Below, piece by piece: positions 50,150-59,616 of a stretch of 64,000 bases of DNA (position 1 is the stretch's first letter; the number at the start of each line of letters is the position of its first letter). The position numbers and the translations under genes are program-made. The stretch comes from Euglena gracilis (taxonomy: Eukaryota > Euglenida > Euglenophyceae > Euglenales). The notes under the pieces were generated by a model. That model searched no databases. It was given only the letters and a program-made list of their open reading frames with translations, and was not told where the DNA came from. The DNA lies in the NCBI GenBank assembly GCA_039621445.1, contig CP154954.1, positions 34,745,455 to 34,809,454 of the forward strand, read 5' to 3'.

Positions 50150-50280
50150 AACCGGACGCCGGGTTTTGGACAGAACCGGCGTTCCTAACGCCGGGTTTTA
50201 GGATAGAACCGGCGTCCGGAAAACCCGTGGGGGGGGACGCCGGTTCTGTCCTGAACCCGGCGTCTCAAACGCCGGTTTAA
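50150..50280. repeat. Family P palindromic repeat
   Basis: GGACGCCGGGTTTTGGACAG..ACGCCGGGTTT..GGGGGACGCCGGTTCTGTCC. Nearly the same block recurs at 52333-52465. Confidence 0.7.
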
Positions 50281-50567
50281 TTCCCAACACAGCACCACAA
50301 TGGGCTCAAAGAAACAAGAAGTTTGTTTGCACTAATGCCCCACGCAATCAGTCAGTAACTTCGGCGCCCTAATTGACTGCTCCCCATCCCACTGGACCCC
50401 TCCACTCCTGCCCACCCCCCTTGTCAATGACAAGCCAAAATACGGGGAAAGTGCCGTTGACACGGGGGGGGGGGTCATGGACACGCTGTGTCATGTGCAT
50501 TGTACCAAGGATAATGGTATTTTGGTACGCGGGGGGGGGGTGTCATAGACCAGCTGTGTCTATACAA

Positions 50568-51120
50568 AAATCGACCGACACTAACAGATTCAGCAGGGGC
50601 GCCAGGCGCGAGCGAGCGAAGCGAGCCGCCCGGCGCCCCTCATAGTTGGCAACCTGTTTTTTTTGGACTCTGTTTTTTTGTTTTTTTTTAATTCTAACAA
50701 TGTTTTTTTTTAAAAAAAAACAAAAAAACGCCAACAAGGTTTTGCTCGGAAAATTTTTTGAATGCATATTTTCAATCATTTTTGGCAAGTTTTGGGGCAT
50801 TTCTGCCAAATATTTCCTTAAACAAAAAATGAAAAAAGTCCTACAGTTGCATTTTTTTGCATTTTTTGAATGTTTTTGACCATTTTTTGGCAATTTTTGA
50901 ACTTAGTAGGATTCGAAGTATGGTTTGGGTGTTTCATAACGAGTTTTTTCAATGAAATTTTCCTTTTGTTTTTTTGATGTTTTTTTGGCGTTTTTTCCCA
51001 AAAAAAAACACGTTGTTTTGTTTTTTTTTTAAAAAAATGCCAAGTATGGCGCCCCTGCTGAATCTGTTAGTGTCGGTCGATTTTTCTAAAACCTATTTTG
51101 TCTGGGCCCGACAACTGTCT
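50568..51120. repeat. Second copy of the 106-bp palindrome, split by an element
   Basis: The left arm and centre are at 50568-50640, the right arm at 51049-51083. Beyond it, 51084-51160 matches the inverse of 48285-48550 (AAACCTATTTTGTCTGGGCC; CGACCGAACCGCCTGGA). Confidence 0.8.
50641..51048. mobile_element. hAT-like non-autonomous element, 8-bp TSD GCGCCCCT
   Basis: Termini CATAGTTGGCA and TGCCAAGTATG (one mismatch). GCGCCCCT at 50633-50640 and 51049-51056; the intact palindrome at 48548-48653 has it once and is the empty site. T/A-rich interior with TTTTTTTTAAAAAAAA tracts. Same family as 27278-27663. Confidence 0.9.
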
Positions 51121-51169
51121 TGATATTCATTCGACCGAACCGCCTGGATGGAAATATGGAATACGGAAC

Positions 51170-51265
51170 GCCAGGTTTTGGACAGAACCGGCGTCCGCCA
51201 CCCCTTGTTTAAACCGGCGTTTTAGAGACGCCGGGTTCAGGACAGAACCGGCGTCCCCACCCTTC
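51170..51265. repeat. Family P palindromic repeat
   Basis: ACGCCAGGTTTTGGACAGAA, CCGGCGTCCGCCACCCCTTG and an ACGCCGGGTTCAGGACAG unit. Confidence 0.65.
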
Positions 51266-51310
51266 GGTCAAAGGACACTCCCAGGACCAATCTCCGACCA
51301 CTAATCTGCA

Positions 51311-51527
51311 ATGTCCGCCACTTTGCATTTCATCAAATTCCGGCGATCGCGAGGGTATTTCTGGCCGTGTCAATCGTCCAGGTACAAAGTCACCCCTCAA
51401 TCGAAAGCTCTTTTCATCAGACAACTGGCGATCACCACCAAATTCAGCCACGCCGCCTGGAGCTCTTATTTTCTGTCACTGGGAAATCCTAATTTCACAA
51501 CTCTGGTGCCCCCCCGGGACCCCTCAG
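51311..51527 (+). CDS. KALF-type exon candidate, copy on the plus strand
   Basis: The plus frame starts MSATLHFIKFRRSRG, continues through KVTPQSKALFIRQLA and SHAAWSSYF, and reaches a donor-like CTCAG|GTGGAT at 51527. The minus copy at 52083-52277 also starts MSATL before a KALF segment. The basic, hydroxylated, acid-poor sequence looks like an organelle presequence. No function is known. Confidence 0.35.
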
Positions 51528-51616
51528 GTGGATGATTCGAAGAGAAAAAACGTTTCTGTAAGGTTAATTAAGCATCTTAAACCATAAAATCACTGAAAAT
51601 TACCACAAATTTCGAC

Positions 51617-52080
51617 TCAGATTCTGGCCGATCCGACGATGCCAAACCCTAACAATGCCAAAAGCACTTTGTCAAGCTGGGGCTGCTCCTCAACAACCTC
51701 TTCAACAACCTTTCTGTATTTGGGAACAACACATTGGATGAGCCAATCCAACCCGAAAGCTTCTGGGGCACTTTTCACACCGGAAAGACGCAACCAACGT
51801 TCAAACTCTTTCAAAAGGCTTCAAGGTCCGAACCATCAAACGAAGGCAACAGGACAGGAGGGAGTTTGGATGTCACAGAACTTTCTTTCAACTCCAAGCT
51901 ACCCTTGAACTTCTCAATCCACTTCTCCCAAAAAGAGTGGGGTGTGAACGGGGAAACGAGAGGGGTCGACGAGTCCTTGGACTCATGGCCGAAGACTCTG
52001 AGCTCGAGGTCCTTCAACTTCTCCTCAATGTCCTGTTGTGTGGAATGATGCTCAGGCTCTTCTTCAGGCGGTGGTGACAT
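51617..52080 (-). pseudogene. Gag-like fragment of an LTR-type retroelement, frameshifted
   Basis: ATG at 52080: MSPPPEEEPEHHSTQQDIEE, a charged coiled segment (KLKDLELRV), then LPPVLLPSFDGSDLEAF and, one frame over, LKEFERWLRLSGVKSA..LDWLIQ..VVPKYRKVVEEVVEE. This resembles the N-terminal capsid part of Ty3/gypsy-type Gag proteins (FDG..EAFLKEFERW). The frame changes at the A4 run 51813-51816 (plus strand); a one-base loss would explain it. It ends at 51617 with no protease or RT downstream. Confidence 0.5.
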
Positions 52081-52082
52081 CT

Positions 52083-52277
52083 AGGACAATGAATTTTGCC
52101 ATTTGGGGACCAGTGGGGTGGATATCCAAATTTGGTGAAAATTGGCCCAGATTTGGAAATAGAGTACCGTGCAGCGTGGAAAGATCTGATGAGCACCGCT
52201 GGTCGTCTGTTGAAAAGAGCTTTCGATCGAGGGGTAAGTTGGTACCCTAACGTTGCACTCATGGTTGAAACAGTCAT
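52083..52277 (-). CDS. KALF-type exon candidate, minus-strand copy
   Basis: MSATLGYQLTPRSKALFNRR followed by PAVLIRSFHAARYSISKSG, close to the frame at 54880-55075 and similar to 51311-51527. It lies directly upstream of the Gag-like frame, with ATTGTCCTAG just before that ATG, so an exon-exon relation is possible but unproven. Confidence 0.35.
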
Positions 52278-52329
52278 ACCAGCACCTTAGGGCCACTTTT
52301 GGGCACTTTTGGTGACATTTTTAGGAATG

Positions 52330-52470
52330 AAAACCGGACGCCGGGTTTTGGACAAAACCGGTGTTCCTAACGCCGGGTTTTAGGACAGAACCGGCGTCCG
52401 TAAAACCCGTGGGGGGGGGACGCCGGTTCTGTCCTGAACCCGGCGTCTCAAACGCCGGTTTAAGGACAAA
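52330..52470. repeat. Family P palindromic repeat
   Basis: Near copy of 50150-50280; GGACGCCGGGTTTTGGACAA to ACGCCGGTTTAAGG. Confidence 0.7.
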
Positions 52471-52509
52471 GGGGAGGGGAGGTAGCCTCCAAGAAGTAAC
52501 ACAAACAAA

Positions 52510-52828
52510 TTATTTGTTGTGTACACATTGGAATGGACACTTTTTACAAAGAACTTCCAAAAAATGCTCAAAAATCGACGATTTTGGTCATTTTCAAAAA
52601 TCAATTTTGGGTAAATGTGATTAAAATTGACCATTTTTCACACACAAAAAGTTGCCAAAATGACCTCTTTTGGGCTGCCCGAGGCTTGCGTATGGGAACA
52701 ACTCGGGGGGGGGGGGCCCAGGTCCCCCCCCCCCCGAGCTGTTCCCCCCGAGCTGTTCCCCCCGTACTGTTCCCATTGGGCTGTAAAGGTTTCCGGGGAC
52801 GGGAATACATCGGGGGGGGGGGCATCGT
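52510..52828. mobile_element. Truncated, inverted relative of the 371-bp element
   Basis: CAAAGAACTTCCAAAAAATG, TTGCCAAAATGACCTC, then GAGCTGTTCCC words and the end GGGGGGCATCG-TA, in inverse order to 45130-45500. The opposite terminus is missing. Confidence 0.65.
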
Positions 52829-52884
52829 AATGTCATTTTCATGGTAGTGTCATTGCCACAAATGCCCTTATGGAGAACGTGTTC

Positions 52885-53130
52885 ATGACCACAAATTGCA
52901 GGGCAGGCATTTGGCGGGCTCTGAACACGTTTTTAAACAGATTGTGGCTGAGCCCAGATTTCAGCCTGAAAACGTGTTCAGGCTGAAATCTGGGCTCAGC
53001 CACAATTTGTTTAAGCCGGCGTTTGAGACGCCGGGCTCAGGACAGAACCGGCGTCCCCCCCATGGGCTTCCGGACGCCGGTTCTGTCCTAAAGCCCGGCG
53101 TTAGGAACGCCGGTTCTGTCCAAAGCCCGG
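52885..53130. repeat. Large inverted repeat followed by family P unit
   Basis: CAGATTGTGGCTGAGCCCAG..CTGAAAACGTGTTCAG..GGGCTCAGCCACAATTTG forms 33-bp arms (about 52937-53010). 53015-53130 is a family P unit. Confidence 0.7.
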
Positions 53131-53199
53131 CGTCCGAATGTGGAGTTTTTTTTCAACCAAAAAAAGGACGATTGCGACCGCAGCACCGAAAATCTCCTT

Positions 53200-53385
53200 G
53201 TCTGCAGAGGGATGGGAGACAGAAATGCAGCGTGCCAGAATATGATTGATCAGTGGCGGCAGAAGCTGAGTGGTTCTGGAGTTTCCAGGGGAAGGGGGAC
53301 GGTATTGCTAGGCATACAAGTTGCCACAGCCGTAGCGATTACGGGGCAAAACGTATTGCCAGTAAGCGAACACATTACGATGGGG
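53200..53385 (+). other. Conserved-frame segment paired with 49920-50120
   Basis: Plus frame LGIQVATAVAITGQN at 53302-53346. Adjacent sequence (CACTGATCAATCATATTCTG on the minus strand) also aligns with 50030-50060. It lies just past the stop of the PHD-finger frame on the other strand. Confidence 0.35.
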
Positions 53386-54454
53386 AAACAGAACGGGGTG
53401 CACCCTCACAACGAGAGCAACACCAAGGGCCATACCGGGGGGGCATCGCAAGGCCAGCACACGACAGGTGGCGGTACTCGTGACACACATCACACATCAC
53501 TGGGCGTTTGTCCCCACGAGTTTTCAGAGCGAAACCACAAACAGTGCAACTGTCACCCTCCACTTTTACCTCCGTGGTCACCACCCGCGCACGGAAGGGA
53601 GCGAAGGGGTTGGGGGTGTTGCTGAGGTCGCTGCTGACGGCCGCACCCTCCGCCGCCGGTGGGGCACAGAAGGCGGCGTGGTTGTAGTCCGACCGGGAGA
53701 GGGCGAACATCTGCCGGCGGCACTGGCTCAGGTCGTCGATGGTGAGGTCGTCGGGGTCGACGGGTGGCTGACAAGGGAGGACTTGGAAAAGAATTAATCA
53801 GTTGTACCACACCCGCTCTGCAGGCAATAGCCTGACAGTGTCAGCCAGCGGAATGCTCGGCAGAGGGTGACGACCGTCTTGCAAAATCTGGGGCAGTGCA
53901 GTGAAAAACGGGAACGCACAACATTGAGGAACCTCAATATCGGAGTCCGAGTCTGGCAGAGCTTCGGGCTCCGACTTGAGCTCCATCTTCAGTTCGGTTT
54001 TCTGCACCTTTGGTGGTGACTGGAGAATTTTGCAACGAAAGAGATGTTGTTTTTTTTTTAAAGAAAACAACCTGAACGGCAACGCGGGCGGCCCGGCGAA
54101 GCAGGTCATCGCGCCCCGCACGATGGTAGCAATCCACTGTGCGGGGCACAATGCCCACCGCCTTGGCTGCATCGTGGCGTCACCGATGGCGTTTGCCAAC
54201 TTTGTAACAAAGGGACGACGCGCCAGGTCCTTGAAGGTGACGTGCCGGTCCAGCACCTTTGCAGCCCACTCCGCTGCCCCCTTGAAAGTCGAGTAGGTGG
54301 CTGGCTTTGCCCCCTCCCCAGGCTTGCCACCCCCTAGCGGACAACCAAAATGGTGCTTCCCGAGGGGAAGCAGAACCGGCGTCCGCCACCTCTTTTTTGT
54401 AGTAAAAAACGTGTTCAGAGCCCGCCAAATGCCTGCCCTGGAATTCGTGGTCAT
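53375..54454 (-). CDS. PHD-finger protein, two exons with a 45-nt intron
   Basis: Exon 1 (54454 to 53813) starts at an ATG and ends LLPAER; a GTGTGG donor follows, and CTCCCTTGTCAG at 53768 closes a 45-nt intron. Exon 2 (53767-53375) continues in phase: PPVDPDDLTIDDLSQCRRQM.. then a PHD finger, CTVCG, CDVCHEYRHLSC, WCCSRC (53400-53540). The Cys4-His-Cys3 spacing with W two residues before the last CxxC is diagnostic. PHD fingers read histone H3 tails. Exon 1 is unrecognised and has an acidic DSDSDIEV tail; a 70-nt GT..AG segment near 54001-54072 may be a further intron. The first 30 residues derive from a family P repeat end, so the true start may be lower. Confidence 0.6.
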
Positions 54455-54538
54455 GATTCACGCAAGGGGTCAAAAACGCGAAAATGTGAAATTCAGACCC
54501 AAAAAACGGCGCCCTAATGGAAAACGAGATGCCTTTAC

Positions 54539-54674
54539 TACAAAAAAGAGGTGTCGGACGCCGGTTCTGTCCAAAGCCCGGCGTTCCAAACGCCGGTTCC
54601 GTCCGAAGGACGAAACCGGCGTTTGGAACGCCAGGCTTTGGACAGAACCGGCGTCCGACACCTCTTTTTTTGTA
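54539..54674. mobile_element. TA-flanked hairpin element (family P, complete)
   Basis: CTACAAAAAAGAGGTGTCGG.. to ..CACCTCTTTTTTTGTAG between TA dinucleotides. The whole 136 bp is one palindrome centred on TCCGAAGGAC, with nested GCCGGTTCTGTCC/GGACAGAACCGGC units. Confidence 0.75.
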
Positions 54675-54810
54675 GTAAAGCCGGCGTTTGAGACGCCGGG
54701 CTCAGGAGAGAACCGGCGTCCCCCCCCCACGGGCTTCCGGACGCCGGTTCTGTCCTAAAGCCCGGCGTTAGGAACGCCGGCTTTGTCCAAAGCCCAGCGT
54801 CCGATTTTCA
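54675..54810. repeat. Family P unit
   Basis: ACGCCGGGCTCAGGAGAGAA, then ACGCCGGTTCTGTCC and CCCGGCGTTAGGAACGCCGG, like 53015-53130. Confidence 0.7.
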
Positions 54811-54879
54811 TTCCTAAAAATGTCACCAAAAGTGCCCAAAAGTGGCCCTAAGGTGCTGGTATGAGTGTTTCAACCATCA

Positions 54880-55075
54880 AGGACAATGAATTTTGCCATC
54901 TGGACCACTAGGGTGGATATCCAAATTTGGCGGAAATTGGCCCAGATTTGGAAATAGAGTACCGTGCAGCGTGGAAAGATCTGATGAGCACCGCTGGTCG
55001 TCTGTTGAAAAGAGCTTTCGATTGAGGGGCAACTTGGTACCCTGACGTTGCACGCAGCCCGAGATACGCTCGCGA
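54880..55075 (-). pseudogene. KALF-type copy with stop
   Basis: Nearly the same as 52083-52277 (QSKALFNRRPAVLIRSFHAA) but with a TAG after the YPP at its end and no ATG at the MSATL position. Confidence 0.4.
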
Positions 55076-55234
55076 TTGTCGGATCGGCCATGCTCACCGA
55101 ATTTTGCCAACGTTCAACTGACCCATTTCTGTAACCAACAAACCCATTTTCGCATTTTTTTTCACCGAAGGGACCCGCCTCAAGAGAAAACTCTTGGGTC
55201 CAATGACGATGAGGACACTGGGGGTTTCAGAGAC

Positions 55235-55565
55235 CCCACATTGACGGGGGGTAGATCTGGCCTGGGGGGGGGGTTGTGGGCGGACCCTAGGGTCGGCCCA
55301 CGGTCGCCAAAGGTCGCCAAAGGTCGCCCAAAGAGCCGTCCGGGAGACCCCCCTAGTGGGCCGACCCTAGGGTCGCCGGCTTAGGGTCGACTTAGGGTCG
55401 TGGGCCGACCCTAGGGTCGACTTAGGGTCGGCCCACCCCACGACCTCCCCCCCCCCTACAACCCTAGTGTCGACTTAGGGTCGGCCCACCCCACGCCCCC
55501 CCCCCCCCTGCAACCCTAGGGTCGACTTAGGGTCGGCCCACCCCACGACCCCCCCCCTGCAACCC
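55235..55565. repeat. GGGTCGGCCCA / GACTTAGGGTC repeat block
   Basis: Starts GGTAGATCTGGCCTGGGG, as in the MULE-like ends, then tandem CCCTAGGGTCGACTTAGGGT..GGGTCGGCCCACCCCACG units with C runs. Related to 63120-63316. Confidence 0.65.
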
Positions 55566-56898
55566 TAGGCTGGGCAACAAAAGGGATTTGCCCCCCAAAA
55601 CGGGTGGGTAGCACAAGGGATTTTGTTATTTTGGGGCCCTCGAACAGTTGGGCAACAAAAGGGATTTGCCCCCAAAAGGGGTGGGTAACACAAGGGATTT
55701 TGTTATTTTGGGGCCCTCGAACAGTTGGGCAACAAAAGGGATTTACCCCCCAGATCGGTTGGGTTACACAAGGGATTTGCCCCCCAAAACGGGTGGGTAA
55801 CACAAGGGATTTTGTTATTTTGGGGCCCTCGAACAATTGGGCAACAAAAGGGATTTGCCTCCCAGATCGGTTGGGTTACACAAGGGATTTGCCCCCCAAA
55901 ACGGGTGGGTAACACAAGGGATTTTGTTATTTTGGGGTCCTCGAACAGTTGGGCAACAAAAGGGATTTACCCCCCAGATCGGTTGGGTTACACAAGGGAT
56001 TTGCCCCCCAAAACGGGTGGGTAACACAAGGGATATTGTTATTTTTGGGCCCTCGAACAGTTGGGCAACAAAAGGGATTTAAACGGGTGGGTAACACAAG
56101 GGATTTTGTTATTTTGGGGCCCCCGAACAGTTGGGCAACAAAAGAGATTTTCCCCCCTAATCAGTTGGGTTACACAAGGGATTTGACCCCCAAAACGGGT
56201 GGGTAACACAAGGGATTTTGTTATTTTGGGGCCCTCGAACAGTTGGGCAACAAAAGGGATTTAAACGGGTGGGTAACACAAGGGATTTTGTTATTTTGGG
56301 GCCCTCGAACAGTTGGGCAACAAAAGGGATTTGCCTCCCAGATCGGTTGGGTTACACAAGGGATTTGCCCCCCAAAACGGGTGGGTAACACAAGGGATTT
56401 TGTTATTTTGGGGTCCTCGAACAGTTGGGCAACAAAAGGGATTTACCCCCCAGATCGGTTGGGTTACACAAGGGATTTGCCCCCCAAAAGGGGTGGGTAA
56501 CACAAGGGATTTTGTTATTTTTGGGCCCTCGAACAGTTGGGCAACAAAAGGGATTTAAACGGGTGGGTAACACAAGGGATTTTGTTATTTTGGGGCCCCC
56601 GAACAGTTGGGCAACAAAAGAGATTTTCCCCCCTAATCAGTTGGGTTACACAAGGGATTTGACCCCCAAAACGGGTGGGTAACACAAGGGATTTTGTTAT
56701 TTTGGGGCCCTCGAACAGTTGGGCAACAAAAGGGATTTAAACGGGTGGGTAACACAAGGGATTTTGTTATTTTGGGGCCCTCGAACAGTTGGGCAACAAA
56801 AGGGATTTGCCTCCCAGATCGGTTGGGTTACACAAGGGATTTGCCCCCCAAAACGGGTGGGTAAACACAAGGGATTTTGTTATTTTGGGGCCCCCGAA
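55565..56898. repeat. 112-bp satellite, block 1
   Basis: The monomer is three related subunits: GTTGGGCAACAAAAGGGATT.. (34 bp), GTTGGGTTACACAAGGGATT.. (34 bp) and GGTGGGTAACACAAGGGATT..TTTTGGGGCCCTCGAACA (44 bp). Shortened monomers of about 63-73 bp occur. A 476-bp higher-order unit (55943 and 56419 on) is repeated. Open frames of about 70-100 codons exist in all frames because of the repeat. Confidence 0.95.
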
Positions 56899-56900
56899 TA

Positions 56901-57271
56901 CCGTGCCCCCCCTTCCCCCCCGAGCTATTCCCGTCCCCGGGACCCTTTACGGCCCAATGGGAACAGTACGGGGGGGGGAACAGCTCGTCGGGGGGGACCT
57001 AGGTCCCCCCCCCCCCGAGCTATTCCCATACCCGCCCCTCGGGCAACCCAAAAGGGGTCATTTTTGGCAACTTTTTTGGATGTTCGCAAAAAAATGGTCA
57101 ATTTCGTGCACATTTGCCAAAAGGTGATTTTTGAAAATGGTCCAAAACGTCGATTTTTGACCACTTTCTCAGGAAGTTCTTTATAAAACGTGCTATGACA
57201 GTGAGCTATTCCCGTACCCCCAATGGGAATAGCTCGGGGGGGGGGGAATAGCTCGGGGGGGGGGGGCACGG
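56901..57271. mobile_element. TA-flanked 371-bp element inside the satellite
   Basis: Ends CCGTGCCCCCCC and GGGGGGCACGG, with TA at 56899-56900 and 57272-57273. The satellite at this point normally reads CGAACAGTTGGG, so the target unit presumably carried CA to TA. Interior nearly identical to 45130-45500. Confidence 0.85.
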
Positions 57272-57273
57272 TA

Positions 57274-58148
57274 GTTGGGCAACAAAAGGGATTTACCCCC
57301 CAGGTCAGTGGGCAACAAAAGGGATTTACCACCCAGGTCAGTGGGCAACAAAAGGGATTTACCCCCCAAAAGGGGTGGGTAACACAAGGGATTTTGTTAT
57401 TTTTGGGGCCCTCGAACAGTTGGGCAACAAAAGGGATTTGCCCCCCTAATCAGTTGGGTTACACAAGGGATTTGCCCCCCAAAACGGGTGGGTAACACAA
57501 GGGATTTTGTTATTTTGGGGCCCTCGAACAGTTGGGCAACAAAAGGGATTTGCCCCCCAGATCGGTTGGGTTACACAAGGGATTTGCCCCCCAAAAGGGG
57601 TGGGTAACACAAGGGATTTTGTTATTTTTGGGCCCTCGAACAGTTGGGCAACAAAAGGGAGTTGCCCCCCAGATCGGTTGGGTTACACAAGGGATTTGCC
57701 CCCCAAAACGGGTGGATAACACAAGGGATTTTGTTATTTTGGGGCCCTCGAACAGTTGGGCAACAAAAGGGATTTTCCCCCCTAATCAGTTGGGTTACAC
57801 AAGGGATTTGCCCCCCAAAACGGGTGGGTAACACAAGGGATTTTGTTATTTTGGGGCCCTCGAACAGTTGGGCAACAAAAGGGATTTGCCCCCCAGATCG
57901 GTTGGGTTACACAAGGGATTTGCCCCCCAAAACGGGTGGGTAACACAAGGGATTTTGTTATTTTTGGGCCCTCGAACAGTTGGGCAACAAAAGGGAGTTG
58001 CCCCCCAGATCGGTTGGGTTACACAAGGGATTTGCCCCCCAGAACGGGTGGATAACACAAGGGATTTTGTTATTTTGGGGCCCTCGAACAGTTGGGCAAC
58101 AAAAGGGATTTTCCCCCCTAATCAGTTGGGTTACACAAGGGATTTGCC
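57274..58148. repeat. 112-bp satellite, block 2
   Basis: Same monomer as block 1; two GTTGGG-AACAAAAGGGATTTAC-type short units at the start. It ends inside GGATTTGCC at the foldback insertion. Confidence 0.95.
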
Positions 58149-59607
58149 GGCTCATTGCGGGAAATTGGTGATGGATTTTTTGGTGGTCGCTAGCGACTAG
58201 TCGCTAGCGACTGTTGGTGATGGCCTAGCGACCATTGGTGGTCGGGCCGACTAGTCGGCCCGACCACCAATTTTAAGTCCATCCCCCCCCTCTAAAAATT
58301 TTTTAAGCCCCCCCCCTCCAAATTTTTTTCATTCAAATATGAAGGAAAACCACTCGAAACCCACCCAAATGCCTTCAGAAACCCCCATTCGGGGGTCCAT
58401 TTGCAAAAAAAATTGGGTAATATCTTCTTTTTGCGCCAGTTCTGTGAAAGTTGTCTTTGTCCAGGAGTTCAGTTGGACGGGTGGGGGTGCGAAGGGGGGG
58501 GGGGGTGACCCCCCCCGGAGAAGGCTGCAGTAGGAGGGCCAAATTGTGCTCCCGAAGGAACCCCGATATGCGAACTTAGTCGGCCCACGCGCACTGTAAA
58601 CAAAAGCCAGGCGCGCACTGTAAACAAAACAGTCCTAAGGCGCCTTGGCGCCCTTGGTCGTCTAGCGGGGGGGGGGGGGGCTGCCGCCCCCCCCACCCCC
58701 ACGCACCCCCGCCAACCCCCTCCAATAACCACATCCCCTCCGGGACGTAACCAACCCCAGGGCCACTCCCCCATCTTATTCCACCCCCACTGTATACATA
58801 ACAGTCCTAAGTCGCCTTCGGCGCCCTTGGTCGTCTAGCGGGGGGGGGGGGGCTGCCGCCCCCCCCCCCCCCCCCCCCGCCCCCCCCCCGCCCTCCAATA
58901 ACAAAATCCCCTCCGGGGGGTAACCGACCCAAGGGCCAGGCGCGCATGTTATGCCACGCGCACCGTAAACAAAACAGTCCTAAGGCGCCTTCGGCGCCCT
59001 TGGTCGTCTAGCGGGGGGGGGGGGGGCTGCCGCCCCCCCCCCGCACCCCCCCCCCCCGCCCTCCAATAGCAAAATCCCCTCCGGGGGGTAACCGACCCAG
59101 GGCCAGGCGCGCATGTAATGCCACGCGCACCGTAAACAAAACAGTCCTAAGGCGCCTTCGGCGCCCTTGGTCGTCTAGCGGGGGGGGGCTGCCGCCCCTC
59201 CCCCGCACCCCCCCACCCTCCAATAACAAAATCCCCTTGTGTGTGCAGGACAAAGACAACTTTCACAGAACTGGCGCAAAAAGAAGATATTACCCAAAAT
59301 TTTTTGCAGATGGACCCCCGAATGGGGGTTTCTGAAGGCATTTGGGTGGGTTTCGAGTCATTTTCCTTCATATTTGAATGAATTTTTTTTGGAGGGGGGG
59401 GGGGCTTAAAAACTTTTTTAGAGGGGAGGGTGGACTTAAAATTGGTGGTCGTTAGCGACAGGTCGCCAGCGACTAGTCGCTAGCGACCCTATCACCAATG
59501 GTCGCTAGCGACTAGTCGCTAGAAAATGGTCGCTAGCGACCATGGTCGCTAGCGACTAGTCGCTAGCGACCACCAAAAAGTCCATCACCAATTTCTCGCT
59601 CGGGGCC
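58149..59607. mobile_element. Foldback (MULE-like) element, 1.46 kb, 9-bp TSD GGATTTGCC
   Basis: GGATTTGCC at 58140-58148 and 59608-59616. Arms of about 320 bp (58160-58475 and 59245-59597) are inverse copies, with GAAATTGGTGATGGA, GCTAGCGACTAGTCGCTAGC repeats, CATTCAAATATGAAGGAAAA and GTGAAAGTTGTCTTTGTCC. The centre (58490-59230) is tandem units with GGCGCC..CTTGGTCGTCTAGCG, G/C runs and CTCCAATAACAAAATCCC. No transposase. Confidence 0.85.
58600..59225. repeat. 170-180-bp tandem units inside the foldback element
   Basis: Three full and one partial unit of CAGTCCTAAGGCGCCTTCGG.., GGTCGTCTAGCG, G12/C runs, and CGCGCA(C/T)..GTAAACAAAA. Related single units at 45660-45790. Confidence 0.75.
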
Positions 59608-59616
59608 GGATTTGCC

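Noticed and set aside
58600-59225. GGCGCC..CTTGG tandem units as rho-type terminators or rDNA spacer
   Set aside because: They lie inside a foldback element with clear TSDs, and no rRNA gene is near.
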